Source of the DNA: Synergistaceae bacterium
GTDB taxonomy: Bacteria > Synergistota > Synergistia > Synergistales > Synergistaceae
Direction: 5' to 3'
Assembly (NCBI GenBank): GCA_028702015.1
Contig: JAQVPO010000103.1
Coordinates: 1 to 5,385, forward strand
Length of the DNA stretch: 5,385 bases
Below the pieces are notes generated by a model. That model searched no databases. It was not told where the DNA came from and saw nothing but the letters and a program-made list of their open reading frames with translations. Position 1 is the stretch's first letter, and every line of letters begins with the position of its first letter. This document shows, piece after piece, positions 1 to 5,385 of this stretch. The position numbers and the translations under genes are program-made.

Positions 1-529
1 CATCGCCTATGCCGACAGTAAAAATATTTTTACGGGAGCAAAGCACAGATATCCAATCCAGTGAAGGTGTCCATGGAGAAATGTCTTCACTTTTCATATT
101 GTAAAACTTACCGTCCGCAGCACGTCCCGGACGTTCTGTAAAGATAACAGCATCAGGAGAAAAAGAATCAAGCCTGTCAAAGCTGTCAACTTCCTTGACC
201 TTACTTTCCGCAAAACCAGCTGCCGCAGCACATGCTTTAATTGCATCCACACAAAGAGCATCTGTCCAGATCTCTGTTTCAGCATTATGCCGCTCCAAAG
301 CCCTTGCTATTATTACAGCTCCTCCAGGCCCATCGGTTTCAGGCGCACCTGAAGCGGGGATATAAAAACCGGAAACAACAGCTGCCCGTGAAACATCTGA
401 AAGAATTTCCGCAGCTTCCTGCCAGCATTGTTTTTTACATAGATTTGAGATCCCTCTGTTTCCTTTATTTGATGCAACCGTTCTGGTCAGTTCTTCTGCA
501 AAACTTTCTGGCAATTTGTATTTTTTCAT
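1..529 (-). CDS. D-glutamate cyclase-like protein (DUF4392), N-terminal part, cut by the left edge
   Basis: The frame opens with ATG at 529-527 and stays open to the window edge, giving 176 visible residues. The C-terminal part is missing. Characteristic blocks seen are GFYIPASGAPETDGPGGA (residues 54-71), a TERPGRAADGKFYNM block (131-145) followed by SEDIS, and a final VGIGD (172-176). In this family the last block normally continues as a GDGGNE motif. These match the DUF4392 / glutamate cyclase C-terminal domain family. The characterised mammalian member converts D-glutamate to 5-oxo-D-proline; that activity is inferred here, not shown. No signal peptide is seen, so it is probably cytoplasmic. 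A purine-rich AGAGAG at 536-541 lies 6 bases before the ATG. The start is only 12 bp past the pfkA stop, so the two are very likely co-transcribed. Family assignment is fairly secure; the substrate is less so. Confidence 0.85.
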   Translation of the reverse strand, partial: MKKYKLPESFAEELTRTVASNKGNRGISNLCKKQCWQEAAEILSDVSRAAVVSGFYIPASGAPETDGPGGAVIIARALERHNAETEIWTDALCVDAIKACAAAAGFAESKVKEVDSFDRLDSFSPDAVIFTERPGRAADGKFYNMKSEDISPWTPSLDWISVLCSRKNIFTVGIGD

Positions 530-541
530 TTGAGTCTCTCT

Positions 542-1504
542 TTAAATGCTGAGCGTTTCAACAAGCCTGAGCATATCAGCGTCCAGTTCCCGTCTTGTTT
601 CCCATGCAGTTCTGATTTCAGAAGAAACGATTTTACCGTTTATCCTCCCTACCATCATGCCTCTTTCACCCTTCATAATAAGTTCTACTGCGGCCGCTCC
701 AAGCCTTGAAGCAAGCACAGTATCAAAGCATGACGGGGCGCCGCCCCTCTGGAGATGCCCCAGTACAACGATCCTCGGGTCATAGCTGCCCTCTCCCTTC
801 AGCTTTTCTGCAAGTTCGGAAGCTGACATGACTCCTTCGGCTAAAACGATAAGAGAGTGCGTCTTGCCTCTCTCTTTTGCATAGCTGAGTTTGCTGCATA
901 AAGCTTTAATATCAGGAGCGATCTCCGGCAGAAGGACAAATTCCGCCCCGCAGGCAACTCCTGTCTCCAAAGCAAGAAACCCTGCATTCCGCCCCATTAC
1001 TTCTACAATAAACATCCTGTCATGACTGGATGCTGTGTCACGAAGCTTGCTTATACACTCAAGGGCAGTATTGCACGCGGTATCAAAGCCTATCGTACAG
1101 TCCGTACCTGCCATATCATTATCTATCGTGCCGGGTATTCCGACGACAGCAACTCCTCTGTTATTGAGCTCGTTGGCTCCTCTGAAAGAACCATCTCCGC
1201 CGATGACGACCAGAGCATCAATATCATTTTCTTTAAGTTTTGAAACCCCTGCATTGACTCCCTCCGGCCGCATAAACTCAGGACACCTTGCTGTCCTCAG
1301 GATAGTACCGCCATGCAGCAGAATTCCACCAACGGAACTCCTGGTCATAGGAACAAGATCGCCTTCGATCAGTCCTTCGTATCCTCTCCGTATGCCTACA
1401 ACATCAAGCCCGCTGTATAGAGCAGTACGTGTAACTGCTCTTATCGCTGCGTTCATGCCTGGAGAATCTCCTCCGCTTGTAAGAACACCGATCCTTTTCA
1501 ACAT
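542..1504 (-). CDS. pfkA: ATP-dependent 6-phosphofructokinase
   Basis: Phosphorylates fructose 6-phosphate to fructose 1,6-bisphosphate in the committed step of glycolysis; cytoplasmic, normally a homotetramer. The 320 residues match the usual bacterial PfkA length. Visible motifs are GGDSPG (11-16, nucleotide binding), GGDGS (102-106), PGTIDND (124-130, with the catalytic Asp128), MGR (170-172) and GHLQRGG (249-255). Glycine in GGDGS and glycine before TIDND mark the ATP-using type; PPi-dependent enzymes carry Asp and Lys there. Sugar-phosphate residues R163, E223, R244, H250 and R253 are present. So are the allosteric-site equivalents R22, R26, R55, R155, E188, R212 and K214 (one less in the usual Met-free numbering), so ADP/PEP control is likely. 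The ATG at 1504 has a strong GGGAGG site 8 bases upstream. It is followed after 12 bp by the D-glutamate cyclase-like gene. Confidence 0.97.
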   Translation of the reverse strand: MLKRIGVLTSGGDSPGMNAAIRAVTRTALYSGLDVVGIRRGYEGLIEGDLVPMTRSSVGGILLHGGTILRTARCPEFMRPEGVNAGVSKLKENDIDALVVIGGDGSFRGANELNNRGVAVVGIPGTIDNDMAGTDCTIGFDTACNTALECISKLRDTASSHDRMFIVEVMGRNAGFLALETGVACGAEFVLLPEIAPDIKALCSKLSYAKERGKTHSLIVLAEGVMSASELAEKLKGEGSYDPRIVVLGHLQRGGAPSCFDTVLASRLGAAAVELIMKGERGMMVGRINGKIVSSEIRTAWETRRELDADMLRLVETLSI

Positions 1505-1512
1505 GACTTACG

Positions 1513-1518
1513 CCTCCC
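1513..1518 (-). promoter_or_regulatory. Ribosome binding site of pfkA
   Basis: GGGAGG on the minus strand, 8 bases before the ATG at 1504. It fixes the pfkA start and shows that translation initiates independently of comF, whose stop lies 81 bp upstream. Confidence 0.8.
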
Positions 1519-1540
1519 TGTTTCGCCTGATCGTATAATA

Positions 1541-1574
1541 TTGATTTACATTCATCATATATTGCGTTAATCAA
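1541..1574 (-). repeat. Imperfect inverted repeat in the pfkA leader/promoter region
   Basis: The plus strand reads TTGATTTAC at 1541-1549 and GTTAATCAA at 1566-1574. These are 9-base arms that pair except at one position, separated by 16 AT-rich bases. The repeat fills much of the 81-bp gap between comF and pfkA. The TTGATT of the upstream arm (1569-1574) could serve as a poor -35 element, with weak -10-like bases (TGTAAA, 1545-1550) 18 bases on in the other arm. The element could therefore be an operator over a promoter, or a weak RNA hairpin. There is no T-run after it, so it is not an intrinsic terminator. The repeat is directly visible; its function is inference. Confidence 0.4.
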
Positions 1575-1585
1575 CAGAAAGAAAC

Positions 1586-2347
1586 CTATTCTCTGTTCCA
1601 GACAGCCTCATTTTCCTGGGACGGTATCCTTCTTGACCACACCAGTACGGAAGACACCTTGCCCTCAGCTTTTTCGACTGCAGATATCGCCGCACGTAAA
1701 GTGTTTCCAGTAGTATATACATCATCTACCAGCACAGCAGTTACTCCTTTAAGGCTTCCTGATGCACCTATAGCGTCTATCGGCATCATATGCCTTAATG
1801 AGCTGGCCTTGCCGGCCTGCGGAACAATGTCATTTCTCCAGAAAAGGATCCTGTCATCAGCAGGTATCTTAGATATCTGAGAAACTCCTTCAGCCAGCAG
1901 CAAGGACTGGTTATATTCCCTCCTGCCATATTTGTGCAAAGGCACAGGCAGAAGGATATCTGCATATAAGTCATTAAAGGTTTCGCCCATAAGTCTGCCC
2001 ATTGGCATCCCAAGAGAACGGATGTTTTTGTATTTCAGGTTCAGTAAAAGTTCACGAGAAAGGCCTTCGTGAAGCGAAAGCGCATGACAGGGGATTGAAC
2101 CGCTGCAGCACTCAAAACCATAGGGCGCACCGCATTTGACACAAAATGAAGGCAAAGGAGAAATAACCGTACGCATACAACTATCACAGCAAGGCACGCC
2201 AATCCTGCCGCAAACTGGGCATGTCTCAGGCCATACAAAATGAAGAAGAGGATGCACAATGGCATCAGTCACAACTTTAAAAAAAGGACACCGCAGGGAT
2301 GTCGAAGGCATATCTTTTCGGTGCCCCCGCAGCGTCCTAATAAACAA
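1586..2347 (-). CDS. ComF-family amidophosphoribosyltransferase-like protein
   Basis: A 253-residue ComF/ComFC-type protein. The N-terminal part carries a cysteine-rich zinc module: CPVC (43-46), C54-x2-C57, C69-x2-C72, then C80/C81 and C87. The C-terminal part is a type I phosphoribosyltransferase fold: LPVPLHKYGRREYNQS (133-148) is the family RRxxNQ region, and VLVDDVYTTGNT (205-216) is the PRPP-binding loop with its two acidic residues. In competent bacteria such proteins act in the cytoplasm during DNA uptake. In many non-competent bacteria the role is unknown, and no other competence gene is visible here. The longest frame opens with TTG at 2347, 8 bp after the metK stop, with AGGG 6 bases before it. 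The first ATG (2311, residue 13) is an alternative giving 241 residues but has a worse site. Family is certain; the exact start is not. Confidence 0.92.
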   Translation of the reverse strand: MFIRTLRGHRKDMPSTSLRCPFFKVVTDAIVHPLLHFVWPETCPVCGRIGVPCCDSCMRTVISPLPSFCVKCGAPYGFECCSGSIPCHALSLHEGLSRELLLNLKYKNIRSLGMPMGRLMGETFNDLYADILLPVPLHKYGRREYNQSLLLAEGVSQISKIPADDRILFWRNDIVPQAGKASSLRHMMPIDAIGASGSLKGVTAVLVDDVYTTGNTLRAAISAVEKAEGKVSSVLVWSRRIPSQENEAVWNRE

Positions 2348-2353
2348 ACTCGG

Positions 2354-2357
2354 CCCT
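2354..2357 (-). promoter_or_regulatory. Putative ribosome binding site for the TTG start of comF
   Basis: AGGG on the minus strand overlaps the TAG stop of metK (2358-2356) and sits 6 bases before the TTG at 2347. This favours the TTG over the ATG at 2311, whose nearest G-rich run is about 12 bases away. The arrangement suggests that ribosomes finishing metK re-initiate on comF. The site is short, so the call is tentative. Confidence 0.4.
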
Positions 2358-3555
2358 ATGCAACTGCAGCTGCTTTTTTGAGTATGTCTGCCTTGTCAGT
2401 ACGCTCCCATGTAGGAATAGGATCAAGGTCCATGCGTCCCATATGTCCATAGGCAGCTAATCTTTTATAACGCGGTTTCCGGAGTTCAAGATCTCTGATT
2501 ATTGCGGCTGGACGGAAATCAAAGTGCTTTCTTATCAGCTCTGTGATATTCTCGTCAGGGATCGTTCCTGTGCCGAAAGTCTCCACCATTATTGAGACAG
2601 GCTTTGCAACGCCTATCGCATAAGCAACCTGTATCTGGCAGGCCGCGGCGAGCCCTGAGGCTACAACATTTTTAGCTACGTATCTGGCCATGTATGCTCC
2701 AGATCTGTCTACCTTAGTTGGGTCTTTCCCTGAAAACGCCCCTCCGCCGTGGGGAACAGCTCCGCCATAGGTATCGACAATTATCTTTCTTCCGGTGAGA
2801 CCGCTGTCCGCCTGAGGTCCTCCCATAACAAAACGTCCTGTCGGATTGATAAGGATCTTTGGTTTTTTTTCTATCAAAGACTCCGGAATAACCGGTGCTA
2901 TCACATATTTTTCCACATCTTCAGCAATCTGCGGCTGGTCCACGGCAGGATGGTGCTGTGTGCTTACAACTATCGTATCGACGCGCACAGGCTTCCCTTC
3001 GACATACTCCACAGTGACCTGTGCCTTGCCGTCGGGACGGAGATAAGGTATCGTCTTGTTCTTCCTCACCTCGGCAAGCTTGCGTGTCAGTTTATGGGCA
3101 AGGGATATTGGCATGGGCATCAGTTCCTCTGTTTCATCGCATGCATAACCTACCATCAGTCCCTGGTCTCCTGCACCTATTTTGTCTATTTCATCTTCTG
3201 AGAGATCCCTTGCTTCAAGTGCATTGTCCACGCCCTGTTTTATATCTGCAGACTGTTCATCTATAGCTGTCAGAACTGCGCATGTGTCTCCGTCGAATCC
3301 GTATTTTGCCCTTGTGTAGCCTACCTGCTTAACCGTATCCCTTGTTATCTTGGGAATGTCCACATAGCAGTTTGTGGTTATCTCTCCTGCTACTACAACA
3401 AGTCCTGTACTGACAAGAGTTTCACATGCGACCCTGCCCATAGGGTCTTCCTTCAGGATAGCATCCAGTATCGCATCTGATATTTGATCTGCGAGTTTGT
3501 CAGGGTGTCCCTCCGTCACAGATTCTGACGTAATAAGATACCTTTCTTTGCTCAT
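2356..3555 (-). CDS. metK: S-adenosylmethionine synthetase (methionine adenosyltransferase)
   Basis: Makes S-adenosylmethionine from methionine and ATP, releasing phosphate and pyrophosphate; cytoplasmic, normally a tetramer. From the ATG at 3555 it has 399 residues, close to other bacterial MetK proteins. Motifs: [10 protein letters not shown] with GHPDK at 16-20 (ATP/methionine site), ACETLVSTG (43-51), GAGDQGLM (127-134), STQHH (198-202), [12 protein letters not shown] (236-247), [16 protein letters not shown] (250-265) and the phosphate-binding [16 protein letters not shown] (270-285). The frame extends upstream to a GTG at 3564, but that codon lies inside the Shine-Dalgarno sequence, so the ATG is the real start. 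It is followed after 8 bp by comF. A 113-bp gap separates it from the upstream GNAT gene; no SAM riboswitch is recognisable there. An 8-base A-run lies inside the gene near 2863-2870, without breaking the frame. Confidence 0.97.
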   Translation of the reverse strand: MSKERYLITSESVTEGHPDKLADQISDAILDAILKEDPMGRVACETLVSTGLVVVAGEITTNCYVDIPKITRDTVKQVGYTRAKYGFDGDTCAVLTAIDEQSADIKQGVDNALEARDLSEDEIDKIGAGDQGLMVGYACDETEELMPMPISLAHKLTRKLAEVRKNKTIPYLRPDGKAQVTVEYVEGKPVRVDTIVVSTQHHPAVDQPQIAEDVEKYVIAPVIPESLIEKKPKILINPTGRFVMGGPQADSGLTGRKIIVDTYGGAVPHGGGAFSGKDPTKVDRSGAYMARYVAKNVVASGLAAACQIQVAYAIGVAKPVSIMVETFGTGTIPDENITELIRKHFDFRPAAIIRDLELRKPRYKRLAAYGHMGRMDLDPIPTWERTDKADILKKAAAVA

Positions 3556-3561
3556 TTCAAA

Positions 3562-3568
3562 CACCTCC
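3562..3568 (-). promoter_or_regulatory. Ribosome binding site of metK
   Basis: GGAGGTG on the minus strand, with its GGAGG core at 3568-3564, 8 bases before the ATG at 3555. It decides the start: the in-frame GTG at 3564-3562 overlaps this site and cannot be used with it. Confidence 0.85.
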
Positions 3569-3607
3569 GTTTATTTTTGCAGCTGATTTACAGCATACTG
3601 CCTCATG

Positions 3608-3634
3608 ATTTTATTGCTTAATACTGTTTTTGAA
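3608..3634 (-). promoter_or_regulatory. Possible weak promoter of metK
   Basis: In the 113-bp gap before metK the minus strand has TTCAAA (3634-3629), 15 bases, then TAAAAT (3613-3608). The -10 matches 5 of 6 consensus bases, the -35 matches 4 of 6, and the spacing is short. A small hairpin (CTGTT/AACAG arms, 3624-3637) overlaps the -35. The gap otherwise holds only short, weak stems and no aptamer-like structure. Transcription could equally come through from the GNAT gene. Confidence 0.25.
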
Positions 3635-3668
3635 CAGGGCATATAGCTTAGCGCCCCTTACATGATCT

Positions 3669-4118
3669 TCAGGAATATTCTATTGGTCTGCGCTGGAGTA
3701 TAAGCAGTCCGTCTCGTGTTTCAAATCCAAGCTTGCACATAAATCCTATAAGTTCACTTGTATAAGTAACTATTACCGGAACAGGCCTGATAGACGGATG
3801 AGTGAGGGCGTACCTCAGAAGACTGGAGCCAAGGCCTTTTCCCTGGTGATCGGGATGAACAAGGATATCCCATAAAGAACCCCTGAAAACAAAATCTGTG
3901 AGTATCCGGCAAAAAGCTACGAGCTTGCCATTATATCTGACAGAAAAACACATGCTGGTTCCTTCAAGCATCGTTTCTATCTGTTCAAGCGAGCGACTCC
4001 TGCCCCAGCTTGTGAACCTGTACAGGTCCTGAAGTTCTTCCGGCAGTATTGCCAGCTTGCTGTCATAATAATAATATCCCGGACAAAAATCATCCCTGTT
4101 TTCAAAATTTTGTTTCAT
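3669..4118 (-). CDS. GNAT-family N-acetyltransferase
   Basis: A 149-residue single-domain acetyltransferase that probably moves an acetyl group from acetyl-CoA to an unknown amine; cytoplasmic. The acetyl-CoA-binding motif A is VHPDHQGKGLGSSLL (87-101) with the Q-x-x-G-x-G core at 92-97. It follows the strands YNGKLVAFCRILTD and GSLWDILV. Near the C terminus, IGFMCKLGF (124-132) matches the motif B region. The pattern of a bulky SLWDILVHPDHQG segment resembles the small plant/cyanobacterial GNAT subgroup; this is impression, not alignment. The frame opens at 4169, but the best start is ATG 4118, with AGAGG 9 bases upstream. ATG 4127 abuts that same site. The start lies inside the end of the zinc-ribbon gene (17-bp overlap), implying translational coupling. 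The substrate cannot be read from the sequence. Confidence 0.88.
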   Translation of the reverse strand: MKQNFENRDDFCPGYYYYDSKLAILPEELQDLYRFTSWGRSRSLEQIETMLEGTSMCFSVRYNGKLVAFCRILTDFVFRGSLWDILVHPDHQGKGLGSSLLRYALTHPSIRPVPVIVTYTSELIGFMCKLGFETRDGLLILQRRPIEYS

Positions 4119-4389
4119 CCAGTTCATCCTCTGCTTCTTCAACGTAATCACAGTCTTCATCATTCTCACCGCATGAAGCAGTTTTTTCTTGTATATGGCC
4201 AGCCAGAGCCAGCCCTCCGATGATTTTTCGGAGATCCCCGCGTCTGGCGTCCTTGCTTATTGTCAATTCCATAACCTGTCCGGCACCGCATTTTGAACAG
4301 GTCCAGACTGCCCGTGCAATTCCATCTGAACCTGGTGACCCGGCAAGGACCTTAACTTCACCGCATTTCTGACAAGCAACAATGAGCAT
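4102..4389 (-). CDS. Small zinc-ribbon protein with acidic C-terminal tail, function unknown
   Basis: I do not recognise this 95-residue protein as a named family. It has two CxxC knuckles, C6-QK-C9 and C31-SK-C34, spaced like a zinc ribbon, then a basic/hydrophobic stretch (KDARRGDLRKIIGGLALAG, 46-64). The tail from about residue 75 is strongly acidic (ENDEDCDYVEEAEDELDE), with extra cysteines at 73 and 80. There is no signal peptide or membrane segment, so it is probably cytoplasmic. The start is ATG 4389, preceded at 7 bases by a strong GGGGAGAGG site. An upstream ATG at 4443 in the same frame would put the promoter and this site inside the gene and is rejected. The acidic tail is encoded where the GNAT gene begins, so the two are translated together and may act together. 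Zinc-ribbon proteins often bind nucleic acid or proteins; the role here is open. Confidence 0.8.
   Translation of the reverse strand: MLIVACQKCGEVKVLAGSPGSDGIARAVWTCSKCGAGQVMELTISKDARRGDLRKIIGGLALAGHIQEKTASCGENDEDCDYVEEAEDELDETKF
4128..4132 (-). promoter_or_regulatory. Ribosome binding site of the GNAT gene, inside the upstream gene
   Basis: AGAGG on the minus strand lies within the last codons of the zinc-ribbon gene, 9 bases before ATG 4118 and directly against ATG 4127. It supports the 4118 start and coupled translation. Confidence 0.5.
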
Positions 4390-4396
4390 ATGAGAA

Positions 4397-4405
4397 CCTC
4401 TCCCC
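4397..4405 (-). promoter_or_regulatory. Ribosome binding site of the zinc-ribbon gene
   Basis: GGGGAGAGG on the minus strand, 7 bases before ATG 4389. It is among the strongest sites in the window and rules out the longer open frame starting at 4443. Confidence 0.8.
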
Positions 4406-4407
4406 TT

Positions 4408-4444
4408 AGTGTATAACAAAGGACTTAAATATAAACTATACACT
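4408..4444 (-). repeat. Perfect 8-bp inverted repeat upstream of the zinc-ribbon gene
   Basis: AGTGTATA at 4408-4415 and its exact complement TATACACT at 4437-4444 are separated by 21 AT-rich bases (4416-4436). The upstream arm falls between the proposed -35 and -10 elements. The downstream arm falls just after the expected transcription start and ends 3 bases short of the ribosome binding site. Arm centres are 29 bases apart. The placement fits a repressor operator; a long-loop hairpin in the leader is less likely because the upstream arm would lie before the transcript start. The repeat is directly visible; its function is inferred. Confidence 0.5.
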
Positions 4445-4456
4445 GCCGGCTTTCAG
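4428..4456 (-). promoter_or_regulatory. Probable sigma-70-type promoter of the zinc-ribbon/GNAT pair
   Basis: On the minus strand CTGAAA (4456-4451, 4 of 6 consensus bases) and TATATT (4433-4428, 5 of 6) are spaced by exactly 17 bases. The expected start near 4421 would give a leader of about 30 bases with a strong ribosome binding site. It lies in the 122-bp gap after the DUF3084 gene and overlaps the inverted repeat at 4408-4444. Confidence 0.4.
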
Positions 4457-4511
4457 AAAAAACGACACAGCAGGTATTTATTGCTGGGCAGGCATAAATA
4501 AGTGGTAACCT

Positions 4512-5385
4512 TTAATTTATTTCAAATCTTATTTTTACAGGACCTTCTGTGTATATATCCTCGGCAGCAAAAATCCTGACCTGTGCGTCAGAATCAGAAC
4601 TTGCTACATCTTCAACAACCTGCATAAATTCAGATGTATCTATTGAGCCAACGTTGCCGCTCAGCGGATCTCTCAAGACTCCTTCTTTAGCCGCCCTTAA
4701 ATTTACGTCACGCAGCATGAGAAACAGAGTCTCTTCGACTTTTTCGCGTACCATACCTTTTTTTATTACTTTATCTGCAAGCATATCTCCGGAAGCAAGT
4801 ATAAGTTTGGTGCTGTAAATCTCCAGACCTGCCATCACAGCCTCCCCCTCTACCGCATTTGAAAGCGCAGTCAGCCTTAAGAGATAGCGCCCTGGGGTTT
4901 TAAAAAGAACTGCTTTAGCCCTGTCAACTGAATTTTTATCCACCATAGGTTTTTTAATAGACTCCGGCTTCGTTCCAAAACGATAAGCAAGCAGAGCCTG
5001 AGCTTCTTCTGTAAGTCTATCGACCGCCTGATCTATCTGCTGAGGGGTGAATTCTGTTCCTTTAATTACTGCCTGTGCCAGTCTTTCTCCTGTCAGGGCA
5101 GCGATTCTGCCTTCTCTTAATTTCTGTATATCAGCCCTTAGCTTCTCTGCTTCTTGCTTAAGAAATTCGACGGAAGCCTCGAGTTTTTTGCTTTCGCTTT
5201 CAAGAATAGACAGAGGACATCGAGCCATATGTGCATACGGCTCTTGAGGGAGACACTCATTTTTCGTATCCGTATCTTTTTGAGTATGAAGGAGGACTTT
5301 ATATGGTCCCGGAGAACTTTCAGTCCGGTGAGCTGGCCATTTACCATGCGGCTGGAAGCCCTGACCGCTGGGAGAAGGCAGCAGT
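4512..5385 (-). CDS. DUF3084 domain protein, C-terminal part, cut by the right edge
   Basis: The frame is open from the right edge to a TAA at 4514-4512, showing 290 residues; the N terminus is outside. Visible residues 1-52 are rich in Pro, Gly, His and Ser. A charged heptad-like coiled coil follows (about 60-95, ESESKKLEASVEFL onward), then the DUF3084 domain (about 98-290). That domain includes GERLAQAVIKG, PGRYLLRLTA, LASGDMLADKVI, a RAAKEGVLRD stretch and the ending EDIYTEGPVKIRFEIN, which resembles the ATEDTYTAGPLRVEL ending of cyanobacterial members. Those members have an N-terminal membrane region followed by a long coiled coil, so this one is probably an inner-membrane-anchored protein of unknown role. 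The internal Met at 5228 has no ribosome binding site and the coding frame continues upstream of it, so it is not the start. Confidence 0.85.
   Translation of the reverse strand, partial: LLPSPSGQGFQPHGKWPAHRTESSPGPYKVLLHTQKDTDTKNECLPQEPYAHMARCPLSILESESKKLEASVEFLKQEAEKLRADIQKLREGRIAALTGERLAQAVIKGTEFTPQQIDQAVDRLTEEAQALLAYRFGTKPESIKKPMVDKNSVDRAKAVLFKTPGRYLLRLTALSNAVEGEAVMAGLEIYSTKLILASGDMLADKVIKKGMVREKVEETLFLMLRDVNLRAAKEGVLRDPLSGNVGSIDTSEFMQVVEDVASSDSDAQVRIFAAEDIYTEGPVKIRFEIN

Noticed and set aside
241..552. Plus-strand 103-residue frame and minus-strand 63-residue frame (94-285) at the left end
   Set aside because: Both are shadows of the D-glutamate cyclase-like gene, whose family motifs are clear in another frame and which runs off the edge.
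542..1504. PPi-dependent phosphofructokinase
   Set aside because: GGDGS and PGTIDND both carry the glycine typical of ATP-using enzymes rather than the Asp/Lys of PPi-dependent ones.
1035..1538. Long plus-strand open frame opposite pfkA (also 546-785 and 1022-1243)
   Set aside because: Antisense shadow of pfkA, which is unambiguous; the product is Ser/Pro/Thr-rich with no motif and no ribosome site.
2863..2870. Run of eight A's in metK (minus strand) as a programmed slippage site
   Set aside because: The frame continues intact through conserved motifs on both sides, and AAAA runs are expected for Lys-Lys-Pro-Lys codons; no alternative product is suggested.
2749..3201. Plus-strand open frames opposite metK (also 2846-3046 and 3021-3266)
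   Set aside because: They lie wholly inside metK on the other strand, have no recognisable domain and no ribosome binding site.
4119..4169. Upstream starts (4169, 4127) for the GNAT gene
   Set aside because: 4169 has no ribosome site and would add a long overlap; 4127 directly abuts the AGAGG site. ATG 4118 has correct spacing.
4390..4443. Upstream start (4443) for the zinc-ribbon gene
   Set aside because: It would place a strong ribosome site, a probable promoter and a palindrome inside the coding region; ATG 4389 is ideally spaced from GGGGAGAGG.
4457..4486. Possible intrinsic terminator after the DUF3084 gene
   Set aside because: The CAGCA/TGCTG stem is only 5 bp, with a 9-base loop and 5 bases before the run of six T's; too weak to call.
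5138..5347. Minus-strand 69-residue frame overlapping the DUF3084 gene
   Set aside because: Out of frame with the DUF3084 coding sequence, which is open throughout; no motif.

Overview
The window is a compact stretch of bacterial chromosome with every recognisable gene on the minus strand. Reading in the direction of transcription, from high to low coordinates, the order is: the C-terminal part of a DUF3084 coiled-coil protein (cut by the right edge); a 95-residue zinc-ribbon protein of unknown function; a GNAT acetyltransferase; metK (S-adenosylmethionine synthetase); a ComF-family phosphoribosyltransferase; pfkA (ATP-dependent 6-phosphofructokinase); and the N-terminal part of a DUF4392 / D-glutamate cyclase-like protein (cut by the left edge). 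I found no RNA gene, CRISPR array, insertion sequence, phage gene or convincing plus-strand gene. No gap between genes exceeds about 125 bases.

The source is a bacterium of moderate GC content with purine-rich Shine-Dalgarno sites. DUF3084 is known mainly from Cyanobacteria, Deinococcota and Synergistota, and the PfkA sequence is close to Firmicutes-type enzymes. An anaerobic Synergistota member is my best guess. This is inference from gene content, not shown by the sequence.

There are three likely transcription blocks. (1) The zinc-ribbon and GNAT genes overlap by 17 bp and are translationally coupled. They lie behind a plausible promoter that contains a perfect 8-bp inverted repeat. (2) metK starts after a 113-bp gap and runs into comF, whose apparent TTG start lies 8 bp past the metK stop. 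(3) pfkA follows an 81-bp AT-rich gap holding a 9-bp imperfect inverted repeat, and it is tightly followed (12 bp) by the D-glutamate cyclase-like gene. Read-through between blocks is possible because I see no strong terminator anywhere.

The genes are mostly housekeeping: methyl-donor synthesis, glycolysis, D-amino-acid turnover and a DNA-uptake-type PRTase. I see no evidence of a new multi-gene system. The most interesting items are the zinc-ribbon/acidic-tail protein with its palindromic promoter, the unusual Pro/Gly/His-rich segment before the coiled coil of the DUF3084 protein, and the pfkA to D-glutamate cyclase coupling. Several starts need correction from the longest open frame: metK, the zinc-ribbon gene and the GNAT gene all start downstream of it.
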